Shown: positions 7,525-15,507, counted from the first letter of the stretch. The stretch: 20,305 nt of DNA from Sphingomonas paucimobilis (GCA_945860425.1 CAMAQU010000007.1:1-20305), one strand, 5' to 3'. The notes: generated by a model not told the origin, from the sequence alone. Translations and numbers: made by a program.

Positions 7525-8487
7525 GTGGAAAAGGACAGAAAACCGGCGGTTTCCGGCGTGCACCGTGCCCATGAAAAAATGACGCAGCTTGTTCCGCCGA
7601 CCCCGCTTATGCCGCTTCGGGTCGGCGACTCGACCTTGTGGTGCAAATGTGAGTCGGAACAACCCATGCGCGCCTTTAAGATGCGCGGGGCCTGGCACCG
7701 GTTGTCAGATCTCTCAGAAGAGCAGCGCCCAGCGGGTGTCGTTGCCTTTTCCAGCGGCAATCACGCGCAAGGAATTGCATGGGCGGCGCAACGGCTCGGT
7801 ATGCCCGCGCTCATCGTTATGCCGCGCGATACGCCGCAGGTGAAGCTGGAGGGGACCCGGGCCTTGGGCGCGGACATTGTCCTCTATGACCGGATGACGG
7901 AAAAGCGCGATGAAATTGCCGCGCGCATTGCGGCAGAACGGGGCGCGATTTTGGTGCCGAGCTTTGATGATCCTTGGGTCGTTGAAGGGCAGGGGAGCGC
8001 CGGGCTAGAAGCCCGTGACCAAATGGCGGCTTTAGGCCGTGGCCCGCCTGACCTTGTCATCATGCCCTGTGGCGGTGGCGGGCTGGCCGCAGGGTTGGCG
8101 CTGGCGCTGCCCGAGGCCCGGATCGTCTTGGCAGAGCCAGAAGGCTGGGATGATATGGGCGAATCCCTGCGCACCGGCGAGATCGTCCCGGTTGGCCCCA
8201 ATCCGCCTCCGACACGCTGTGATGCGATCCAGACCTTGCGCGTCGCGCCCATTACCTTTGACATTCTAAAGGCGCGTCAGGCCGAGGGTGTGGCGGTGCG
8301 CGAGGCGGAAACCTTTGCCGCGATGCGTTATGCCAAAGAAGAACTTGGCCTTCGGATTGAGCCGGGCGGAGCGGTTGCGCTTGCCGCAGTGCTTGCGGGT
8401 AAGGTGACGTTGGGCGCGCGTACGCTCGTCCTGCTTTCTGGCGGCAATGTTGATCCAGAGTTGTTCGACGCGGTCATGTCCGGCTAA
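7525..8487 (+). CDS. Serine/threonine dehydratase (fold-II PLP enzyme)
   Basis: A 320-residue PLP enzyme of the threonine dehydratase / serine racemase group, deaminating threonine to 2-oxobutyrate or serine to pyruvate. K52 in AFKMRGA is the PLP lysine. SSGNHAQG, PCGGGGLAAG (phosphate loop) and LLSGGNVD are conserved. There is no C-terminal ACT domain, so it resembles the short catabolic (TdcB-like) form rather than isoleucine-regulated IlvA. GTG 7525 is preferred because GGGAG lies 10 nt upstream and the helix VHRAHEKMTQLVPPTPLM is a normal family N-terminus; ATG 7579 would remove part of it. The usual QPTGSFK sequence reads QPMRAFK here, so substrate preference may differ. It diverges from the ornithine decarboxylase across a 151-nt intergenic region. 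Confidence 0.92.
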   Translation: MEKDRKPAVSGVHRAHEKMTQLVPPTPLMPLRVGDSTLWCKCESEQPMRAFKMRGAWHRLSDLSEEQRPAGVVAFSSGNHAQGIAWAAQRLGMPALIVMPRDTPQVKLEGTRALGADIVLYDRMTEKRDEIAARIAAERGAILVPSFDDPWVVEGQGSAGLEARDQMAALGRGPPDLVIMPCGGGGLAAGLALALPEARIVLAEPEGWDDMGESLRTGEIVPVGPNPPPTRCDAIQTLRVAPITFDILKARQAEGVAVREAETFAAMRYAKEELGLRIEPGGAVALAAVLAGKVTLGARTLVLLSGGNVDPELFDAVMSG

Positions 8488-8497
8488 AGACTCTCTC

Positions 8498-8665
8498 ATG
8501 TCCGATATTCTCTTGTCGATCGCCGTTATTGCCTGTGCCGCCCTGATCTGGGGCGGGGTGCGCCTGATCCGCGCCGCCAAAGAGCGGCGCAAGGGCGGGC
8601 TGATGATCATTGCCGCGCTTGTCCTTCTCGCCAATGTTCTGATCATCGCTTGGCCACACAGCTAG
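8498..8665 (+). CDS. Small two-helix membrane protein, function unknown
   Basis: A 55-residue protein with two hydrophobic segments (about 3-22 and 33-52) joined by a basic loop RLIRAAKERRKGG, so the loop is probably cytoplasmic with both termini outside. It begins 10 nt after the dehydratase stop, suggesting co-transcription. The Shine-Dalgarno is weak. The frame is open further upstream inside the dehydratase gene, but ATG 8498 gives a compact protein starting directly at the first helix. No family is recognised, and the call rests on its membrane-protein pattern and position. Confidence 0.62.
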   Translation: MSDILLSIAVIACAALIWGGVRLIRAAKERRKGGLMIIAALVLLANVLIIAWPHS

Positions 8666-8685
8666 GCAATCTGCGGCATATTTTG

Positions 8686-8710
8686 GGAACAAGGCGGGCC
8701 TTGTTCGGTT
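8686..8710 (+). promoter_or_regulatory. Candidate EcfG-type general stress promoter
   Basis: GGAAC (8686-8690), 16 nt, then GGTT (8707-8710) fits the alphaproteobacterial EcfG consensus GGAAC-N16/17-CGTT with one mismatch (or GGAAC-N17-GTT). Transcription would start near 8717, about 40 nt before the lipoprotein gene at 8760. The match was found by eye; its position in a short intergenic gap in the right orientation is what makes it credible. Confidence 0.55.
8687..8706. other. Perfect 9-bp-arm palindrome between small ORF and lipoprotein gene
   Basis: Arms GAACAAGGC and GCCTTGTTC are separated by only 2 nt. As RNA this gives an 8-bp stem with a 4-nt loop followed by a moderately U-rich stretch, so it could end the upstream transcript. 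As DNA it could be an operator. It overlaps the candidate -35 element GGAAC. Confidence 0.5.
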
Positions 8711-8759
8711 GCTCTTTCATCACCCGGTATTGCTGGGCCAGAGATGAAGGAGATGAACG

Positions 8760-9074
8760 ATGCGCGGGATCGCGAAAATCGGGATGATGGCCCTTGCCGC
8801 CACAACGCTTGGGGCCTGCGCCAATCAACAGGAAAATGGCACACTCCGCTCAGCAGGGCAGGGAGCTGCAATCGGGGCGCTTGGTGGCGCCGCTGTTGGT
8901 GCCGTGGTCGGAGGAGTCAGCCCCGTTGAAGGGACCGTGGCGGGCGCTGTTATTGGCGGTGCGGTTGGCGCTGTGACGGCCAAAAATCGGCGTTGGATCC
9001 GGGATGATCAGGGCTTTTGTTACTACTTAAATGACAAGGGCGACCGCGTTTATGATCGGCGGCGCAACTGCTGA
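8760..9074 (+). CDS. Glycine-zipper outer-membrane-type lipoprotein
   Basis: A 104-residue protein with a short basic start, hydrophobic signal and lipobox TLGAC giving a lipidated cysteine at C20. Residues about 35-75 form a glycine zipper of two small-residue-rich helices (GQGAAIGALGGAAVGAVVGG and GTVAGAVIGGAVGAVTAK), followed by a basic, aromatic tail ending RRNC. Similar small lipoproteins (SlyB/Rick_17kDa-like) sit in the outer membrane and support envelope integrity; the precise role here is unknown. AAGGAG lies 7 nt before the ATG. A probable EcfG promoter upstream suggests induction in the general stress response. The tail contains C-terminal cysteines (FCYY and RRNC) that could form a disulfide. 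Confidence 0.85.
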   Translation: MRGIAKIGMMALAATTLGACANQQENGTLRSAGQGAAIGALGGAAVGAVVGGVSPVEGTVAGAVIGGAVGAVTAKNRRWIRDDQGFCYYLNDKGDRVYDRRRNC

Positions 9075-9106
9075 TCAAGATAGGCAGAGCGCGCGCGGGG
9101 CGGCGG

Positions 9107-10537
9107 TTAGGCCGCAGTCCCGCCCACGGTGAGGCCCTCGACCAAAAGGCTCGGCTGGCCGACACCGGCGGGAACACTCTGCCCGCCCTTGCCGCAAATG
9201 CCGACGCCTTCATCCAGCGCCATGTCATTGCCAATGCCCATCACCTTGTTCAGCACGGTTGGACCATCGCCGATCAGCGTTGCGCCTTTCACAGGCGCGC
9301 CAATTTTCCCGTCCTTGACCAGATAGGCTTCGGTGCAACTGAACACGAACTTGCCAGAGACGATATCGACCTGACCGCCGCCAAAGCTCTTGTCGAAAAT
9401 GCCATTGTTCACCCGCGATAGAAGCTCGGCCGGATCGTCCGTGCCATCCTTCATATAGGTGTTGGTCATGCGCGGCATGGGCGCATGCGCATAGGATTCA
9501 CGGCGCCCATTGCCCGTGGGTTCCACACCCATCAGTCGGGCATTGAGCCTATCCTGCATATAGCCTTTTAAAATGCCATCTTCGATCAGGATATTTTCCC
9601 GCGTGGGTGTGCCCTCATCATCAATAGAGAGCGAACCGCGCCGCGCCTCCATCGCGCCATTATCCACAATCGTGACGCCGGGGGCAGCCACCCGCTCCCC
9701 AATGCGGCCGGAAAAGACGCTGGTGCCCTTGCGATTAAAATCGCCTTCCAAGCCATAGCCAACGGCTTCGTGCAGCAACACGCCCGGCCAGCCGGGGCCG
9801 ACCAGAACGGTCATTTCCCCTGCCGGGGCATCAATGCTCGACAGGTTGACAACGGCTTGGTGCAAGGCCTCATCAATGGCGCGATTCCAGGTCGCGGGTT
9901 CAAACAGCCGATCATAAAGATAGCGCCCGCCCAGACCGAAAAAGCCGCTTTCCCGCCGGCCATTTTCTTCGGCAACAATGCTGACGTTGAGACGCACAAG
10001 CGGACGAATGTCGGTTGCGACAAAGCCATCGGCGCGGACAACTTCCACGACGCTCCAGCTTGCCGACAGGCCAACCGTGACTTGGGCGACACGCGGGTCG
10101 CGCGCGCGGGCGGCGGCATCAATTTGCTGGCACAACGCCACCTTATCGGCAAAGGGGATGAGGCCCATGGGGTCACCATCGGTATAGAGGTGACGATTAT
10201 TCTGTCGGGGGGCGGCCGCCATTGCGGTCTTTGCAGGATCCAACAGGGTGAGCGTTTCCCCCGCACGACGAATGGCGGCTGCACTGATTTCATTGGCATG
10301 GGCAAAGCCCGTCATCTCGCCGGACACACCGCGCAGGCCAAAGCCCGCATCTGTCGAATAGTCGGCTGTTTTCAGGCGGCCATCATCAAAGCCAAAGCTT
10401 TCTGACGCGCGATATTGCAGGTAAAGTTCCCCATCATCGCACCGCTTGAGCAAGTCAGAGGTCAGCTGACGCGCGGTATCGGGATCAAGCAGTCCATCAT
10501 GATAGAGGAAGCGGCGGGGATCAGTGGAAAAGGTCAT
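9107..10537 (-). CDS. tldD: TldD-family metalloprotease with altered metal motif
   Basis: A 476-residue protein matching TldD along its full length. In E. coli, TldD with TldE (PmbA) forms a zinc protease that trims microcin precursors and degrades unfolded peptides. Conserved segments include GDFNRKGTSVFSG, SIDDEGTP, GYMQDRLNARLMG, TGNGRRESYAH, FGGGQVDIVSGKFVFS and the C-terminal VGICGKGGQSVPAGVGQP with the cysteine ligand. The metal motif HEXXXH reads HEAVGY: H257 and E258 are present, but the second ligand is Y261 (codon TAT, plus-strand positions 9755-9757). The frame is otherwise intact, so this is a real substitution or a base error, not gene decay. tldE is not in the window. The zf-CHCC gene lies 69 nt upstream on the same strand. 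Confidence 0.95.
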   Translation of the reverse strand: MTFSTDPRRFLYHDGLLDPDTARQLTSDLLKRCDDGELYLQYRASESFGFDDGRLKTADYSTDAGFGLRGVSGEMTGFAHANEISAAAIRRAGETLTLLDPAKTAMAAAPRQNNRHLYTDGDPMGLIPFADKVALCQQIDAAARARDPRVAQVTVGLSASWSVVEVVRADGFVATDIRPLVRLNVSIVAEENGRRESGFFGLGGRYLYDRLFEPATWNRAIDEALHQAVVNLSSIDAPAGEMTVLVGPGWPGVLLHEAVGYGLEGDFNRKGTSVFSGRIGERVAAPGVTIVDNGAMEARRGSLSIDDEGTPTRENILIEDGILKGYMQDRLNARLMGVEPTGNGRRESYAHAPMPRMTNTYMKDGTDDPAELLSRVNNGIFDKSFGGGQVDIVSGKFVFSCTEAYLVKDGKIGAPVKGATLIGDGPTVLNKVMGIGNDMALDEGVGICGKGGQSVPAGVGQPSLLVEGLTVGGTAA

Positions 10538-10557
10538 ACAGTCCCATATAGGAAAGC

Positions 10558-10601
10558 CATAGGCCGCTGAACAGGGCGAAAGCCTATGCCTGCGCTTCAG
10601 C
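10558..10601 (-). other. Interleaved stem-loops in the leader of tldD
   Basis: CATAGGC (10558-10564) pairs with GCCTATG (10582-10588), and GCTGAA (10566-10571) pairs with TTCAGC (10596-10601). The two stems interleave, so the RNA could form either one or an H-type pseudoknot between the zf-CHCC stop and the tldD start. Both pairings are short, and chance is possible. Confidence 0.25.
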
Positions 10602-10606
10602 AGACA

Positions 10607-10798
10607 TTATTGCGTGTCGGCAGGTCCGCCTTTGAGGACGAATCTTTTGTCGCAATAGCCGCATTCGACAAAGCCTTTTTCGTCGATTTCGAGCCAGACG
10701 CGCGGATGCCCAAGGGCCGCACCACCCGGAATGTCGGACGCGCCATCGCACGACACGCGGTGAGAGGTAACGAAAGTGGTTTCAGGCGGCTTAATCAT
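10607..10798 (-). CDS. zf-CHCC domain protein (NDUFS6-like)
   Basis: A 63-residue protein with a single zf-CHCC zinc finger: VSCDG, GHPRVWLEID and VECGYCDKRFVL supply the Cys, His, Cys, Cys ligands. It is the bacterial counterpart of the mitochondrial complex I accessory subunit NDUFS6 and is common in alphaproteobacteria, where it may bind zinc near complex I. The frame is open to a TTG at 10834; ATG 10798 is chosen because MIKPPETTFVTS begins just before the conserved domain. No strong Shine-Dalgarno is seen for either. It is divergent from the ABC ATPase gene across 108 nt, which should hold both promoters. Confidence 0.88.
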   Translation of the reverse strand: MIKPPETTFVTSHRVSCDGASDIPGGAALGHPRVWLEIDEKGFVECGYCDKRFVLKGGPADTQ

Positions 10799-10906
10799 GA
10801 GCGCGGCGATAGCAATGGCGCGCCGCGGGCGCAACGCGCAAAAGTGGATACCTATCTGGTCGACAGGCTACTTTCCCCCTGACCTTAGAACCGCTAAAGC
10901 CAGAGG

Positions 10907-11824
10907 ATGACTGAAGCCGCCATCACCATCGACACTGTTGAGAAAACCTATGCCGGGGGAAAGCAAGCGCTGAAAGGCGTTTCCTTTGAAGTGCCGCGTG
11001 GGTCCATTTTTGGGCTGCTCGGCCCAAATGGCGCGGGCAAATCAACCCTGATTAACATCTTGGCCGGGTTGGTGACCAAGACGTCGGGCCGGGCCAGCAT
11101 CTGGGGCTTTGATATTGACGCGCATCCCCGCAACGCAAAAAACTCCATCGGCATCGTGCCGCAGGAAATTGTGTTCGACCCCTTTTTCACGCCCTTTGAA
11201 ACGCTGGAAAATGTGGCCGGGCTATATGGCGTCAAAAAGGGCGACCGCCGCTCGATGGAATTGCTGGAGGCCGTCCACCTGACGGATAAGGCGCATGCCT
11301 ATGCCCGCACGCTTTCCGGCGGGATGAAAAGGCGGCTTCTTGTGGCCAAGGCGATGGTCCATTCGCCGCCCATTTTGGTTCTGGATGAGCCGACAGCCGG
11401 TGTCGATATTGAATTGCGCCAGCAGCTTTGGGCGTATGTCCGCGAGCTTAATCGACGGGGCGTGACCATTGTTCTCACCACCCATTATCTCGAAGAAGCC
11501 GAGGAATTATGTGATCGCATTGCCATTATCAACAATGGCACGCTGATCGCCAATAAGACGACGCGCGACTTGGTGGATATGGCGCAGGAAAAGGTCGTTG
11601 TGATTACCCTCGACCGCGATGTTGATGTCGCGCCGCGCTCTCCCTTGTTCCAAAAGGTTGAGGTGAAGGCGGGCCGGGTTCTCGCCATCACCTATTCCAA
11701 AGCCCATGCCAATGCAGGCGATGTTCTGGGCGCGGTGCAGGCGGCAGGCTTTGGCATTGCCGATGTGTCCACGCGGGAGGCCGATTTGGAACATGTCTTC
11801 CTCAACCTCACCCGCGCTGCGTGA
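10907..11824 (+). CDS. ABC transporter ATP-binding protein without adjacent permease
   Basis: A 305-residue ATPase of the ABC-2 exporter type. Walker A GPNGAGKST (39-47), the Q-loop in GIVPQE, signature LSGGMKRR, Walker B ILVLDEPTAGVD and the switch histidine in LTTHYLEEAEE are all intact. The C-terminal 80 residues form an extra domain like those of DrrA/NodI/CcmA-type exporter subunits. No membrane permease gene is adjacent on either side; the following gene is nadB, overlapping by 4 nt (GTGA). The partner must be encoded elsewhere, or the protein has a non-transport role. The only purine-rich site, AGAGG, directly abuts the ATG at 10907, leaving no spacer, so initiation may be weak or leaderless. 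Confidence 0.92.
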   Translation: MTEAAITIDTVEKTYAGGKQALKGVSFEVPRGSIFGLLGPNGAGKSTLINILAGLVTKTSGRASIWGFDIDAHPRNAKNSIGIVPQEIVFDPFFTPFETLENVAGLYGVKKGDRRSMELLEAVHLTDKAHAYARTLSGGMKRRLLVAKAMVHSPPILVLDEPTAGVDIELRQQLWAYVRELNRRGVTIVLTTHYLEEAEELCDRIAIINNGTLIANKTTRDLVDMAQEKVVVITLDRDVDVAPRSPLFQKVEVKAGRVLAITYSKAHANAGDVLGAVQAAGFGIADVSTREADLEHVFLNLTRAA

Positions 11825-13398
11825 ACGCGGACGTCCTCGTTATTGGCTCCGGCGCGGCGGGGCTTACGGCGGCGCTGGAATTGGCGCAGCATTGCAAAGT
11901 GGCGGTGCTGGCCAAAGGGGCCATTTCGGATGGCGCGACCAGCTGGGCGCAGGGCGGCATTGCCGCGGTTCTGGAAACCACCGACACCTTTGAAAGCCAT
12001 ATAGACGACACGATGGTCGCAGGTGCTGGTCTCAACAACCGGCGCATCGTTGAACATGTTGTGGAACAGGCCCCCGCGGCGATCCAGCGGCTGGCGGATC
12101 TGGGCGTGCCCTTTGATCTCGGGGCGGATCAGCATTGGCATTTGACGCGCGAAGGTGGGCATTCCCACCGCCGGATCGTCCATGTCAATGACGCCACAGG
12201 TTTTGCTGTGCAGCAGGCCTTGGAGCAGGCAGCCCAAGCGCACCCGAACATCACCTTGGTGCCCGACCGGGTGGTGATCGATTTGATTCTGGGCCGCCAC
12301 CAAAAGCGCTTTTCAACCAGTGGGCGCATTCACGGCGTCTATGCGCTCAACCGCCAGACGGGACGGGTGGAGACCTTCACCGCGCGCGCCACCATTTTGG
12401 CAAGCGGTGGGGCCGGGCGCACCTATCTTTATTCCACGGCTCCCAGAGGGGCGACCGGGGATGGCATTGCGATGGCATGGCGCGCTGGATGCCGTGTCTC
12501 AAACATGGAGTTTATGCAGTTCCACCCGACTTGCCTCTATAATTTGGAGGTCAAGAATTTCCTGATCACCGAAGCCGTGCGGGGCGAAGGTGGGCATCTG
12601 AAACTCCCGACGACAGGCGAACGGTTCATGCCCCGCTTTGATGCGCGGGCAGAGCTTGCCCCGCGCGATATTGTAGCGCGGGCCATAGATCATGAGATTA
12701 AGCGGCTCGGGCTGGATTATGTGCACCTCGACATCAGCCATCGGGACCCTGAATTCGTCCGCAGCCATTTCCCAAATATTTATGACAAGCTGCTCGCGCT
12801 CGGCATTGATATGACGCGCGAGCCCATCCCCGTTGTGCCCGCCCAACATTATACCTGCGGCGGTGTAGTTGTGGATATGGACGGGCGGACAGATGCCCCC
12901 GGGCTTTACGCAGCGGGCGAAGTCACGCAATCCGGGCTGCATGGCGCAAACCGCCTTGCCTCTAATTCTCTGCTGGAATGTCTGGTCTTTGGCGTCGCCT
13001 GCGCGTCCCACATAACGGCCAATTGGGATAATCTGCCTGTGCCGCCAGAAATTCGTCCCTGGGATGAAAGTCGTGTGGCGGACAGTGATGAGGAAGTTGT
13101 GATCCACCAATGCTGGCGCGAAATCCGCCAGTTTATGTGGAATTTCGTTGGCATCGTCCGCACGACCAAAAGGCTGGAACGCGCCAAGCACCGGATCGAC
13201 TTGTTGCGGCAGGAAGTGGCCGATTATTACAGCCATTTCCGCGTGACGCCCGACTTGATCGAACTGCGCAATCTGGTTGAAGTCGCCGATCTCATCATCC
13301 GATCCGCATTGGAGCGCAAGGAAAGCCGCGGATTGCACTTCACCCGCGATTATCCCGACTTGCTGCCCATAGCAGAAGACACAATTTTGGTGCCTTAA
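11821..13398 (+). CDS. nadB: L-aspartate oxidase
   Basis: A 525-residue FAD enzyme that oxidises L-aspartate to iminoaspartate, the first step of de novo NAD synthesis, feeding quinolinate synthase NadA. Signatures: FAD-binding VIGSGAAGLTAALELA (about 7-22), SWAQGGIAAV, ILASGGAGRTYLYST, FMQFHPTCLYN, ITEAVRGEGGHL, QHYTCGGVVVDMDGRT and GLHGANRLASNSLLECLVFG. Fumarate reductase/succinate dehydrogenase flavoproteins are related, but length, the AQGGIAA segment and the C-terminal helical domain fit NadB. The start is GTG 11821, overlapping the stop of the ABC ATPase gene as GTGA, so translation is probably coupled. nadA and nadC are not in the window. Confidence 0.95.
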   Translation: MNADVLVIGSGAAGLTAALELAQHCKVAVLAKGAISDGATSWAQGGIAAVLETTDTFESHIDDTMVAGAGLNNRRIVEHVVEQAPAAIQRLADLGVPFDLGADQHWHLTREGGHSHRRIVHVNDATGFAVQQALEQAAQAHPNITLVPDRVVIDLILGRHQKRFSTSGRIHGVYALNRQTGRVETFTARATILASGGAGRTYLYSTAPRGATGDGIAMAWRAGCRVSNMEFMQFHPTCLYNLEVKNFLITEAVRGEGGHLKLPTTGERFMPRFDARAELAPRDIVARAIDHEIKRLGLDYVHLDISHRDPEFVRSHFPNIYDKLLALGIDMTREPIPVVPAQHYTCGGVVVDMDGRTDAPGLYAAGEVTQSGLHGANRLASNSLLECLVFGVACASHITANWDNLPVPPEIRPWDESRVADSDEEVVIHQCWREIRQFMWNFVGIVRTTKRLERAKHRIDLLRQEVADYYSHFRVTPDLIELRNLVEVADLIIRSALERKESRGLHFTRDYPDLLPIAEDTILVP

Positions 13399-13457
13399 GC
13401 CGCGAAAGCCGCAGCCATTGGTTGATTGATCGCAGCGGGCAGGGCATAGCCGCCGCT

Positions 13458-15449
13458 ATGACTGAGATGCTCAAAATCCGCTTGCCCGATGGTTCCGTTC
13501 GGGAAATGCCAAAAGGCACAACGCCTGCTGATGTTGCTGCCGCCATTGGCCCCGGCCTTGCCAAGGCCGCCATAGCCGCGCGCGTGAATGGCGATTTGTG
13601 CGATATCACCCGCCCCTTGGACACGGATGTGGAGCTGGCGCTCGTCACGTCGCGCGATGAGGCCGATGCGCTCGACCTTGCCCGGCACGACTTTGCGCAT
13701 ATTTTGGCCGAAGCGGTTCAAGCGCTGTTTCCCGGTACGCAAATCACCTTTGGCCCATCGACCGATGATGGCTTTTATTATGATTTCGCGCCCAAGCGCC
13801 CCTTTACCGAGGATGATCTGCCCGCCATCGAAGCCAAGATGCGGGAACTCATTGCAGCGGACAAACCGCTCCGCCGCGAAGTGATGAGCCGGGCTGATCT
13901 GATCGCGCGCTGGACGGCGGAGGGCGAGACCTTCAAGGCTGAATGGGCCGGCGAACTTCCCGAAGGCGAAGAACTCAGCGTCTATTGGTCGGGCGACAAT
14001 TGGATGGATATGTGCCGGGGGCCGCATTTGGCCTCCACCGGCAAGCTGGACCCGCAGGCTTTTAAGCTGACGCGCGTCTCGGGCGCCTATTGGCGCGGGG
14101 ATCAGAAGAATGCACAATTGAGCCGTGTCTATGGCACCGGCTGGCTCAACAAGAAGCAGCTCGATGCGCATCTGACCCGGCTGGAAGAAGCCGCCAAGCG
14201 CGACCACCGCCGCTTGGGCAATGAGATGGACTTGTTCCATTTGCAGCAAGAGGCCCATGGATCTGTCTTTTGGCATCCCAATGGCTTTCGCGTGTGGCGT
14301 GAGCTTGAATCCTATATGCGCCGGGCAATTGATGCGGCCGGCTATCGCGAAGTGAAAACGCCGCAGGTGATGGATGCCCGCCAATGGGAACAGTCCGGTC
14401 ACTGGGGCAAATATCGCGAAAACATGTTCGTCATCCCAGACGAAGTGCCGAATACTGAGGATGAAGGCCCGGTTATTTCCGGCGACGCCGATTGGATGGC
14501 GCTGAAACCGATGAACTGCCCCGCGCACGTCCTCATCTTCCGCCAGGGGATTAAGAGCTATCGTGACCTGCCGTTGCGCATTTATGAAAATGGCTGCTGC
14601 CACCGCAACGAACCGCATGGCGCGCTCCACGGCCTGATGCGTGTGCGCCAATTCACGCAGGATGACGCGCATATCTTCTGCCGCGAAGATCAGATTGTCG
14701 CCGAAGTGCAGGATTTCTGCGCTCTGGCCGACCGTATCTATAAGGATTTTGGTTTCACCTATTCGATCAAGCTCGCCCTGCGCCCTGAAAAGCGGTTTGG
14801 CAGCGACTCGGATTGGGACAAGGCGGAAAATGAGCTGCGCGATGCCGTTGTTCGTGCAGGTCTCGCCACCGCCGAATATGGCTGGGAAGAATTGCCGGGA
14901 GAAGGCGCATTTTACGCGCCCAAGCTGGAATGGCATTTGACCGATGCCATTGGCCGCACCTGGCAAGTTGGCACCATTCAGTCAGACCGGGTTCTGCCCG
15001 AACGGCTGGACGCAACCTATGTCGGTGATGATGGGGACAAGCATCGCCCCGTGATGCTCCACCGTGCGATCTTCGGCTCTTATGAGCGGTTCATCGGCAT
15101 TCTGATTGAACATTATGCCGGACGCTTCCCGACCTGGCTGGCCCCGGTGCAGGCCGTGGTCGCCACCATTGTTTCAGATGCAGATGGCTATGCGCAGGTC
15201 GTGACCGAGAAGCTGGCCGCCGCTGGCATTCGCGTCGACACCGATCTGCGCAATGAAAAAATCAACTATAAGGTGCGCGAACATTCGCTGGCGAAAGTGC
15301 CGCACCTCTTGGTCGTCGGGATGCGTGAGGCGGAAGAAGGCAAGGTCGCCATCCGCACGCTGGGTTCAGAAGGCCAGCGCATCATGACAGTTGAGGAGGC
15401 GATTGCCCTGCTGCGCGAAGAGGCCACCCCGCCGGATCTGCGCGGTTAA
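13458..15449 (+). CDS. thrS: Threonyl-tRNA synthetase
   Basis: A 663-residue class II synthetase that charges tRNA-Thr. Domains in order: TGS (about 1-65), the editing SAD domain with HDFAHILAEAVQ and CRGPHL, the catalytic core and the C-terminal anticodon-binding domain. The zinc ligands that recognise threonine are C354 (KPMNCPAH), H405 (QDDAHIFC) and H535 (MLHRAIFGS). Class II motif 2 is seen at CHRNEPHGALHG and motif 3 at GSYERFIGILIEH. The frame is open to 13422, but MTEMLKIRLPDG at 13458 (or the Met at 13467) matches the family start; no strong Shine-Dalgarno is visible. The 59-nt gap after nadB is too short for a T-box leader, so read-through or a local promoter is likely. Confidence 0.96.
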   Translation: MTEMLKIRLPDGSVREMPKGTTPADVAAAIGPGLAKAAIAARVNGDLCDITRPLDTDVELALVTSRDEADALDLARHDFAHILAEAVQALFPGTQITFGPSTDDGFYYDFAPKRPFTEDDLPAIEAKMRELIAADKPLRREVMSRADLIARWTAEGETFKAEWAGELPEGEELSVYWSGDNWMDMCRGPHLASTGKLDPQAFKLTRVSGAYWRGDQKNAQLSRVYGTGWLNKKQLDAHLTRLEEAAKRDHRRLGNEMDLFHLQQEAHGSVFWHPNGFRVWRELESYMRRAIDAAGYREVKTPQVMDARQWEQSGHWGKYRENMFVIPDEVPNTEDEGPVISGDADWMALKPMNCPAHVLIFRQGIKSYRDLPLRIYENGCCHRNEPHGALHGLMRVRQFTQDDAHIFCREDQIVAEVQDFCALADRIYKDFGFTYSIKLALRPEKRFGSDSDWDKAENELRDAVVRAGLATAEYGWEELPGEGAFYAPKLEWHLTDAIGRTWQVGTIQSDRVLPERLDATYVGDDGDKHRPVMLHRAIFGSYERFIGILIEHYAGRFPTWLAPVQAVVATIVSDADGYAQVVTEKLAAAGIRVDTDLRNEKINYKVREHSLAKVPHLLVVGMREAEEGKVAIRTLGSEGQRIMTVEEAIALLREEATPPDLRG

Positions 15450-15507
15450 TTGGGCCTATGCCCACCCCATTGCGACTAAAGCTGCGTTCCGCCGCTTAAG
15501 TCTCATT

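Noticed and set aside
9770..10405. 211-codon plus-strand frame inside tldD
   Set aside because: It is antisense to conserved TldD motifs and has no domain signature of its own.
13399..13457. T-box or other tRNA-sensing leader for thrS
   Set aside because: Only 59 nt are available and no T-box motif or terminator is seen; proteobacterial thrS rarely uses this mechanism.
13395..14966. 523-codon open frame antisense to thrS
   Set aside because: It mirrors the thrS reading frame, shows no recognisable motif, and its neighbours are explained without it.
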